Source: Nitrosomonas sp.
GTDB taxonomy: Bacteria > Pseudomonadota > Gammaproteobacteria > Burkholderiales > Nitrosomonadaceae
Assembly (NCBI GenBank): GCA_003514765.1
Contig: DOOY01000305.1
Location: 1-9,920, forward strand
Direction of reading: 5' to 3'
Length of the DNA stretch: 9,920 bases
Shown: positions 1 through 4,887 of the stretch, piece by piece
Layout of the letters: each line of letters starts with the position of its first letter
How positions within the stretch are numbered: the stretch's first letter is position 1
Made by a program: the position numbers and the translations under genes
Notes under the pieces: generated by a model
What the model was told of the DNA's origin: nothing
Seen by the model: only the letters and a program-made list of their open reading frames with translations
Databases searched by the model: none

Positions 1-2
1 CG

Positions 3-173
3 GTAATCTCTCCCTGTAGTGGATTAATTATCGGCCGCTCCGAATTGCCATTGGTTCACGAAGGTGAAGCCATCTATCACATTGCCCAATTTGAAGATAA
101 CCATGAAGTGGCGGAGCATATAGAAATGTTTCAGGAAAGTATTTCACCTGAGTTTAAACCTGTAGTGGTTTAA
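3..173 (+). CDS. Succinylglutamate desuccinylase/aspartoacylase family protein, C-terminal fragment
   Basis: An open frame enters from the left edge and ends at the TAA at 171-173. The 56 visible residues include the stretch SGLIIGRSELPLVHEGEA followed by IYHIAQF. A G-x-(V/I)-I-G-R segment followed by PLV-x-(E/N)-G-(E/D)-A-(I/L)-(Y/F)-H-I is what I remember of the C-terminal beta-rich domain of the M14-like AstE/AspA zinc deacylases. Family members remove acyl groups from N-acylated amino acids or related small molecules. The zinc ligands and catalytic Glu lie in the missing N-terminal part, so activity and exact substrate cannot be judged. The tail ends in a short acidic stretch and FKPVVV. 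No terminator hairpin with a T-run is visible just downstream. The family call rests on one short conserved block and is moderately sure. Confidence 0.7.
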   Translation, partial: VISPCSGLIIGRSELPLVHEGEAIYHIAQFEDNHEVAEHIEMFQESISPEFKPVVV

Positions 174-255
174 TATAATACTTGAAGCACTTTTTAGTCC
201 ATCCAGCATAGAGAGAATGCGAGCCACCTCAGTCAATATGAAGCAGAATCGATAT

Positions 256-282
256 GGGGTGTCCACTGCTGGAATTGTCCCC
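256..282. repeat. Imperfect hairpin in intergenic DNA
   Basis: GGGG at 256-259 can pair with CCCC at 279-282. Inside, TCCA at 262-265 pairs with TGGA at 270-273 around a CTGC loop, with an asymmetric internal loop between the two stems. No T-run follows, so a rho-independent terminator is unlikely. It could be part of an RNA leader, a repeat end, or chance. Confidence 0.3.
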
Positions 283-319
283 GCTAAGCTAAACAGATTG
301 AATAAAATGCGGTAAAGTA

Positions 320-331
320 GATTCCGGAATC
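320..331. promoter_or_regulatory. Perfect 12-bp palindrome, possible protein-binding site
   Basis: GATTCCGGAATC is its own reverse complement and sits about 130 bases before the candidate -35 of the downstream lipoprotein gene. A dimeric regulator could bind such a site, but the distance is large for a classical operator and no regulator gene is nearby. Function is inference only. Confidence 0.25.
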
Positions 332-458
332 GGATTGAAGATATATCAAATATGCTTTCATCTGACTAGCTGTTCCAATATATCTGGATGTGTATTGACC
401 CAGGGTATGCCGGAAAAATCAATAAAAAGGCATGATATCTTGTTCCATTACTCAATTT

Positions 459-486
459 TTGATGGACTGTATGTTGTAAGTTTAAT
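459..486 (+). promoter_or_regulatory. Candidate sigma70 promoter for the DUF4398 lipoprotein cluster
   Basis: TTGATG (459-464) matches four of six -35 consensus bases, and TTTAAT (481-486) matches five of six -10 bases, with a 16-base spacer. Transcription would start near 493, giving a leader of roughly 27 bases that contains the strong GGAGGG ribosome binding site at 508-513. The match is by eye and the region is AT-rich, so chance resemblance is possible. Confidence 0.4.
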
Positions 487-519
487 TGTAAATTTTATTA
501 ACCATCTGGAGGGATTGTC

Positions 520-927
520 ATGATTACTACCAACAGAAATAGCAAAGCGGATAATTTAAAAATGAGATATGTGCCTCGTGTTGCGAATATGCTTACAGTA
601 CTTACTGTAGGCCTGATGCTCGCAGCTTGTGGAAGTACACCTGTCCATGAGAGCCGTTATGCCAGTGTGCAAAAGCAGATTAAAGAAGCTGAAGCAGTGA
701 AGTCTGATGAGTTCGCGGGGGGCGAGCTTTATGAGGCACAAAAGAAATTTAAGGATGCCCGCAAGGCGGATAAAGATGGCGAGCGTGAAAAAGCGCTGCG
801 GTTACTTAAGGAAGCTGAATTACACGCACAATTAGCGGAGTCACAAACGATGAGCGCGCGCGCGCAGAAAGTGCTTGATGAGGTTAATATGGGTTTAAAA
901 ACATTACAGAATGAATTAAATCGTTAG
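520..927 (+). CDS. DUF4398 domain-containing lipoprotein
   Basis: A 135-residue predicted lipoprotein. The signal region ends in a lipobox L-A-A-C with the lipidated Cys at residue 37; the residue after it is Gly rather than Asp, which in enterobacterial sorting rules favours the outer membrane. Residues about 42-125 are almost entirely helical and match the DUF4398 pattern: a helix, then G-G-E-L-Y-E-A, an alternating Lys/Ala stretch, and E-A-E-L-H-A-Q-L-A-E. The function of DUF4398 is not established. The ATG at 520 is chosen because GGAGGG lies six bases upstream. An internal ATG at 562 would give a more usual signal-peptide length but has no clear ribosome site. It lies 76 bases before a second DUF4398 protein that also carries OmpA, so the two are probably co-transcribed and functionally paired. 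Codons 112-116 contain a (GC)6 run at 854-865. Confidence 0.85.
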   Translation: MITTNRNSKADNLKMRYVPRVANMLTVLTVGLMLAACGSTPVHESRYASVQKQIKEAEAVKSDEFAGGELYEAQKKFKDARKADKDGEREKALRLLKEAELHAQLAESQTMSARAQKVLDEVNMGLKTLQNELNR

Positions 928-1003
928 CAGTTTTGTATTAACGGTACAATTTTCCCAAAGAAATGTTAGAAACAATAACGACATGTAATGTAAGGAGTTC
1001 GTC

Positions 1004-1804
1004 ATGAATATTAAGTTTATTTTAATTTTACCTATATTATTTTTGCTCATTTCCTGTGCCAGTAATCTACCCAATCAACAGTTGAGTGAGGCTGAGAGAA
1101 AATATGAATCGGCGCGCTTGATAGATGGCATTCAAAATTCGGCAGCACAAAGAATGGGTGATGCAAAAGAAGCGCTTGATAAAGCGAATAAGCTGCAGGA
1201 AGACAACAAGCCAAAATATTTAGTCGATCATTTTGCGCTCGTTTCGATTAAAAATACAGAAATTGCCGAGGCACGCCACCAACTCAAACAAGTTGAGAAA
1301 GAAACGGAGCAGGCAAAGGAAAAACGTCAGCAGCTGCTTCTCGACAACAGAACAAATCAACTCCGCGATGCCAGAATGGAAGCGATGCAACTCGCTTCTC
1401 AACTCGATGCATTGAAAGCAGAGCAGACTGAGCGCGGCATCATTATGACGCTGGAAAATATTATTTTTGCATTTAACAGCGCCATGCTTCAGCCAGGCGG
1501 TGAAATGACTGTTTCGCGTATTGCCAAATATTTAAACGATTATCCCAATCGTAGCGTGTTGATTGAGGGTTTTACAGATAACATTGGCAGTGAAGAATAT
1601 AACTTGAAGCTATCTAAACAACGCGCTGAATCGGTTCAGCAGTCCTTGGTCAGACACGGCGTCAGCCCTCGGCGTGTTAACACCGTTGGTCTGGGAGAAG
1701 CTTATCCTGTTGCGCCCAACACGACTGAAGCAGGCAGGCAACAGAATAGACGGGTTGAAATTGTTATTGCGAACGAGGATGGCAAACCAATCCTAAGCCG
1801 ATAA
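1004..1804 (+). CDS. OmpA family lipoprotein with N-terminal DUF4398-like region
   Basis: A 266-residue predicted outer-membrane lipoprotein. A hydrophobic signal (residues 3-17) ends in L-I-S-C with Cys18 as the lipidation site, followed by Ala. Residues about 28-140 form long charged helices resembling DUF4398 and likely coiled coil. Residues about 147-257 are an OmpA C-terminal domain, with the F-x-F-N-S-A entry, E-G-F-T-D-N-I-G-S around residues 188-196, the L-S-K-Q-R-A block at 203-208, and N-R-R-V-E-I at 248-253. In characterised OmpA-like domains the Asp (here Asp192) and Arg (here within 249-250) hold diaminopimelate of peptidoglycan, so this protein should tether the outer membrane to the wall non-covalently. 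The ATG start has AAGGAG six bases upstream (992-997). The next gene, a cell-wall hydrolase, begins 16 bases after this stop. Unlike full OmpA there is no beta-barrel. Confidence 0.92.
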   Translation: MNIKFILILPILFLLISCASNLPNQQLSEAERKYESARLIDGIQNSAAQRMGDAKEALDKANKLQEDNKPKYLVDHFALVSIKNTEIAEARHQLKQVEKETEQAKEKRQQLLLDNRTNQLRDARMEAMQLASQLDALKAEQTERGIIMTLENIIFAFNSAMLQPGGEMTVSRIAKYLNDYPNRSVLIEGFTDNIGSEEYNLKLSKQRAESVQQSLVRHGVSPRRVNTVGLGEAYPVAPNTTEAGRQQNRRVEIVIANEDGKPILSR

Positions 1805-1820
1805 TTGTTGTTCATCGATA

Positions 1821-2498
1821 GTGAAACTGGTTTGTGACAGCAGAATTAACCCTGTCAAAAGTTTGAACACGCACCTAATATCGATTACAGTCTGCCTCGT
1901 TTTGGTATTTTGTCCGGACCAAGCGATTGCAGCTGACCAGGCGCGAAAGGTGGAAGCCGTTGAGCGCAAGGCGGAAGCATTGGAGCAGAAAGCGGTGGCC
2001 AGCGATGGCAACACGCTTCCTGCTGCTACCAAGATTATCACCAGGCCTGAAGCACAAACAATCGATCCGGATGGCGAAAAACCCTTGGATGATGCGTTGA
2101 CATGCCTTGCGCGCACCATCTACTGGGAAGCCAGGGGCGAAGAGACTGCCGGCATGCAAGCAATCGCTAATGTTGTCATGAATCGGCTCACTCATGAAGA
2201 TTTCTCTGACGCGATTTGTGATGTTGTCACGCAAGGCCAGGAGCAGGGCGCTTGTCAATTTTCGTGGTGGTGCGACGGCCGTTCAGATGATGCGGAAGCG
2301 GAAAAATCCTATTCACTTGCCAAGGAAATAGCCCGCAAGGCGCTTAATCAGCAGCTTAGGGACAAAACGGATGGCGCACTGTATTTCCATCACCATGCGG
2401 TGACACCTGATTGGGGCTCAGAATTTATCAAAACAACGGAGATAGGCGAGCATATCTTTTATAAGCCACGCGCAGTTTCCAGTGATACGAGAGATTAG
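1821..2498 (+). CDS. Secreted SleB-type cell wall hydrolase (Hydrolase_2 family)
   Basis: A 225-residue exported protein. After a basic N-terminus (Lys2, Arg8, Lys13) comes a hydrophobic segment (residues 19-31) and a probable signal peptidase I site A-I-A|A-D after residue 37. Residues about 40-60 are a short coiled-coil stretch made of two near-identical heptads. Residues about 91-215 are the Hydrolase_2 (PF07486, SleB-like) domain, with L-A-R-T-I-Y-W-E-A-R-G-E at 96-107, N-V-V-M-N-R at 117-122, the Cys/Phe/Trp-rich C-Q-F-S-W-W-C-D-G at 145-153 and A-L-Y-F-H at 186-190. Family members cleave peptidoglycan glycan strands; the Glu in the W-E-A-R-G-E motif is the likely catalytic residue. The family is named for spore germination, but non-spore-forming proteobacteria carry it widely. 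The GTG start has no visible ribosome site; it is kept because it gives a proper signal-peptide n-region, and coupling to the upstream gene 16 bases away is plausible. Confidence 0.88.
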   Translation: MKLVCDSRINPVKSLNTHLISITVCLVLVFCPDQAIAADQARKVEAVERKAEALEQKAVASDGNTLPAATKIITRPEAQTIDPDGEKPLDDALTCLARTIYWEARGEETAGMQAIANVVMNRLTHEDFSDAICDVVTQGQEQGACQFSWWCDGRSDDAEAEKSYSLAKEIARKALNQQLRDKTDGALYFHHHAVTPDWGSEFIKTTEIGEHIFYKPRAVSSDTRD

Positions 2499-2639
2499 TT
2501 TTTAATCGGATCTTTATTGGATTCTCACATCACAAGCTTTCATTAAATGATTCTCAGCAGCATCTTGAGTGCTGCTTGGCGTTATACCTCTGCCCATCAG
2601 AATAATTTCGGCAGAATTCACATGATCGGAAATAACTGT

Positions 2640-3206
2640 ATGAATACAAGATCGTTACGTTCGATTTATCAGCTTAAAGTGACGCTGAAAAATATTCGTC
2701 CACCGATATGGCGCAGGTTCTTAATCTCCAGTACAACCAATCTGGGAGACATGCATCTTGTTTTGCAGATTGTCATGGGGTGGGCAAATGTGCATTTGCA
2801 TGAGTTCGTAAAAGAAAATGAGCGGTACGGCGAGCCGGATATTGAATTTCCTTCGGATATTCACGACGAGACTGAATTTCGTCTGGATCAGATATTAAAG
2901 CAGGAAAAAGAAAAATTGATTTATATCTATGATTTTGGCGATGGCTGGGAACATGAAGTTTTACTTGAAAAAGTGTTGCCGTTTAAACATGATGCCGTGT
3001 TACCGACATGCATTAAAGGAAAACGCGCCTGTCCACCTGAAGATGTCGGTGGTGTGGGTGGTTATGGGATGTTTCTTGAAGCTGTGTCAGATCCTTCGCA
3101 TCCAGAATATGCTGCAATGTGCGAATGGGCGGGCGGCGGTTTTGATTCGGAGTTTTTTGATCTGGATGCGGTCAATGATCTGTTGCATGGGTATTGCAGG
3201 CGATAA
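2640..3206 (+). CDS. Plasmid pRiA4b ORF-3 family protein
   Basis: A 188-residue soluble protein with no signal or membrane segment. Almost the whole length matches the pRiA4b ORF-3-like family (PF07929): I-Y-Q-L-K-V-T-L near the start, R-P-P-I-W-R-R, D-M-H-L-V-L-Q-I-V-M-G-W, then the hallmark Y-D-F-G-D-G-W-E-H-E, then P-T-C followed by A-C-P-P-E-D-V-G-G and a closing F-D-L-D-A-V-N. The family is common on plasmids and chromosomes, and its biochemical role is not established. Three starts are possible in frame: ATG at 2547, 2622 and 2640. I chose 2640 because the conserved domain begins about nine residues later and a weak GGAA (2628-2631) precedes it; no start has a strong ribosome site, and the sequence between 2547 and 2640 looks unlike protein of this family. 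It has no obvious functional link to the hydrolase before it or the transporter after it. Confidence 0.85.
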   Translation: MNTRSLRSIYQLKVTLKNIRPPIWRRFLISSTTNLGDMHLVLQIVMGWANVHLHEFVKENERYGEPDIEFPSDIHDETEFRLDQILKQEKEKLIYIYDFGDGWEHEVLLEKVLPFKHDAVLPTCIKGKRACPPEDVGGVGGYGMFLEAVSDPSHPEYAAMCEWAGGGFDSEFFDLDAVNDLLHGYCRR

Positions 3207-3288
3207 AATAATGCTGTTGCCGGCGTCAAGTGCAATGGATTTGCTGTGATGGTTGCATTTCATTGTGACCGGTTATGGGAACGTTAAT

Positions 3289-4437
3289 ATGAATTCAAAC
3301 ATGGCGCAGCAGCACCGCTACCGGGATGTTCGCAAAGTTACGCTAATCGGCTCTGCTGTTGATTTTTTGCTGGGTGTCGCCAAAATTATTGCGGGCTGGC
3401 TAGCCAATTCTCAGGCATTGATCGCAGATGGGATTCATTCTTTTTCTGATCTGCTGACTGATTTTTTTGTGCTTTATGCCGCCAAGCACGCGCACAAGGA
3501 AGCCGATGAAGAGCATCCTTACGGACATGGCCGCATTGAAACGATGGCAACGGTGGGATTGGGGATTGTTCTGGCAGGGATTGCCTGCGGGATTGCCTAT
3601 GATTCAGTGCGTCGGCTCAATGAACCGGAAATTTTATTGGCTCCCGGTGGGTTGGCATTAGCCGTTGCGGTTGGATCGGTTGTCTCCAAAGAATGGGTTT
3701 ATCGTTATACTGTTGCGGCCGCGCGCCGGTTGCGGTCTGACATGTTGATGGCGAATGCCTGGCATAGCCGTTCGGATGCGATTTCTTCGATTGTGGTTGT
3801 GCTGGGTATTGCCGGGACCATGTATGGCTACCCTTATCTGGATGCGGTGGCTGCGGTAGTCGTTGCCGCCATGATTGCAAAAATCGGCTTTAATCTGGTG
3901 CGTTCCAGTACGCGGGAACTGATTGATACGGCGCTTGAGCGGGATGAAGTGGACGCCATTCGCAAAAATATTTTTGACGTCAAAGGTGTGCGTTCGGTGC
4001 ATATGTTGCGGTCGCGCAAAAGCGCCGGAGACGCTTTCGTCGATGTGCATATTCAGGTTGATCCGCTTGTCAGCGTGTCGGAAGGTCATCAGATCGGCGA
4101 TGCCGTGCGGCGGCGATTGCTGGATTCCGTGGATGTCGTCTCAGATGTAACGGTGCATATTGATCCGGAAAATGACGAGTCCGGGTCGCCCTGTGATAAT
4201 CTGCCGCATCGCGAAAAAGTGATCGAAGCATTGAAACTCTGCTGGCCTCAAATACCCGCTTCGGCGATTGAAACCGTCACGTTGCATTATTTGTCCGGCG
4301 AAATCCAGATTGAACTGGATCTGCCCATCTGGATATTGAGCGATACCAGCGAAGCCAGAGAGCTGGTGAACACGCTCAGAAAGGCGTCTGATACATTATC
4401 TTATGTCAGCGATGTACAGGTGCGATTCAAGGTTTAA
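3289..4437 (+). CDS. Cation diffusion facilitator (CDF) family metal transporter
   Basis: A 382-residue inner-membrane transporter expected to export divalent metal (Zn, Fe, Mn or similar) in exchange for protons. The N-terminal half holds about six membrane segments. The two metal-site helices are visible: A-D-G-I-H-S-F-S-D with His50 and Asp54, and N-A-W-H-S-R-S-D with His159 and Asp163. The H-P-Y-G-H-G-R-I-E motif (76-84) follows the second helix. This HxxxD/HxxxD pairing is often linked to zinc, but metal choice cannot be fixed from it. A cytoplasmic ZT-dimer-like domain spans about 207-293. Beyond it lies an extra domain of about 80 residues (about 300-382), making the protein longer than the roughly 300 residues of E. 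coli FieF. The ATG at 3289 is chosen over an upstream TTG at 3253 because GGGAA precedes it at a workable distance and the 12 added residues look uninformative. Confidence 0.92.
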   Translation: MNSNMAQQHRYRDVRKVTLIGSAVDFLLGVAKIIAGWLANSQALIADGIHSFSDLLTDFFVLYAAKHAHKEADEEHPYGHGRIETMATVGLGIVLAGIACGIAYDSVRRLNEPEILLAPGGLALAVAVGSVVSKEWVYRYTVAAARRLRSDMLMANAWHSRSDAISSIVVVLGIAGTMYGYPYLDAVAAVVVAAMIAKIGFNLVRSSTRELIDTALERDEVDAIRKNIFDVKGVRSVHMLRSRKSAGDAFVDVHIQVDPLVSVSEGHQIGDAVRRRLLDSVDVVSDVTVHIDPENDESGSPCDNLPHREKVIEALKLCWPQIPASAIETVTLHYLSGEIQIELDLPIWILSDTSEARELVNTLRKASDTLSYVSDVQVRFKV

Positions 4438-4523
4438 CAAGGGACTCAAGCTACATGTGTTCGTTCTTGCTGATGCGTTCAAGTCGTCCGGATCGGGTAC
4501 AGTGATTCTAAATTTTATCAGGG
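4438..4523. other. Short convergent intergenic gap
   Basis: These 86 bases separate the stop codons of the CDF transporter gene (plus) and the BON gene (minus). A terminator serving either or both would be expected here, but I find no GC-rich hairpin followed by a T-run on either strand. Termination may be rho-dependent or lie inside the opposing gene. Confidence 0.5.
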
Positions 4524-4841
4524 TTATTTCACTTGAATCCGGTTGTCAACCTGTTTGACATCACCTGTTTTCTCCGCAATCGAATGGGCTAATCGACGCT
4601 GAGCATCTGTTTCGGTGAACCCGCTCAGTGTCACGATTCCGTTTGAAGCATCCACATGTATGGGAGCAGCACTCAGTTCTGTGGCTTCAATGAGCTTTGC
4701 TTTAATTTTCATAGCTAAAATCACATCTTCTTCTGGTGCGCTTTCTACCGATTCCGTGCTGATTAAACCAGCGCAGCCGCTTATTCCAACCATGACAATT
4801 AAATAGCCAAGCATCCATATGTGACGTGTTTTTTGGATCAT
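4524..4841 (-). CDS. BON domain-containing lipoprotein
   Basis: A 105-residue predicted lipoprotein with signal segment (residues 8-22), lipobox I-S-G-C and Cys23 followed by Ala. Residues about 38-104 form a single BON domain: D-V-I-L-A-M-K-I-K-A-K-L, then I-H-V-D-A-S-N-G-I-V-T-L-S-G, then A-H-S-I-A-E, ending V-D-N-R-I-Q-V. BON domains are small alpha/beta folds found in OsmY, DolP and secretin-associated proteins, and several bind phospholipid; DolP and OsmY carry two copies, whereas this has one. The start is supported by TAAGGAA on the minus strand (4848-4854). It begins 46 bases after the stop of the AsmA-family gene and is likely the last gene of that transcript. A role in outer-membrane integrity or lipid homeostasis is inferred from the domain and neighbour. 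A stress-induced OsmY-like role is the alternative. Confidence 0.87.
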   Translation of the reverse strand: MIQKTRHIWMLGYLIVMVGISGCAGLISTESVESAPEEDVILAMKIKAKLIEATELSAAPIHVDASNGIVTLSGFTETDAQRRLAHSIAEKTGDVKQVDNRIQVK

Positions 4842-4887
4842 CCGTTGTTCCTTATTGTGATTGAAAAAATATTTCAGTCGTAGCGTG

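Larger units (their letters stand above)
174..519. other. Non-coding interval upstream of the DUF4398 lipoprotein gene
   Basis: These 346 bases contain no convincing gene. A 62-codon TTG-initiated frame at 335-523 overlaps the next start by ATGA, but its product resembles no family I know and has no good ribosome binding site. The interval does hold an imperfect hairpin at 256-282, a perfect palindrome at 320-331 and a promoter-like pair at 459-486, listed separately. The 200-300 part reads like an intergenic repeat or decayed mobile-element end, but no transposase fragment can be demonstrated. Confidence 0.6.

Noticed and set aside
335..523. A 62-codon TTG-started frame overlapping the DUF4398 gene start by ATGA
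   Set aside because: The overlap looks like translational coupling, but the product has no recognisable family character, the start is TTG with no good ribosome site, and the frame covers the likely promoter of the next gene.
594..609. Inverted repeat TACAGTA/TACTGTA with a two-base gap
   Set aside because: It lies within the signal-peptide coding region, the gap is too short for a stable RNA loop, and there is no sign of a regulatory role.
854..865. A (GC)6 run inside the first DUF4398 gene as a phase-variable tract
   Set aside because: Six dinucleotide units encode ordinary helix residues (Ala-Arg-Ala), and nothing shows slippage or an alternative frame, so it is noted only as a sequence curiosity.
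929..955. TTGTA/TACAA hairpin between the two DUF4398 genes as a terminator
   Set aside because: The stem is only five AT-rich pairs and the following T-run is short, so it would be a weak terminator at best.
2493..2507. GATTA/TAATC hairpin at the end of the wall hydrolase gene
   Set aside because: Five AT-rich pairs with no T-run after the stem; not credible as a terminator.
3617..4089. Long minus-strand frames opposite the CDF transporter gene
   Set aside because: They are antisense to a gene with clear family motifs, and their Arg/His-rich composition is what the reverse strand of such a gene gives.
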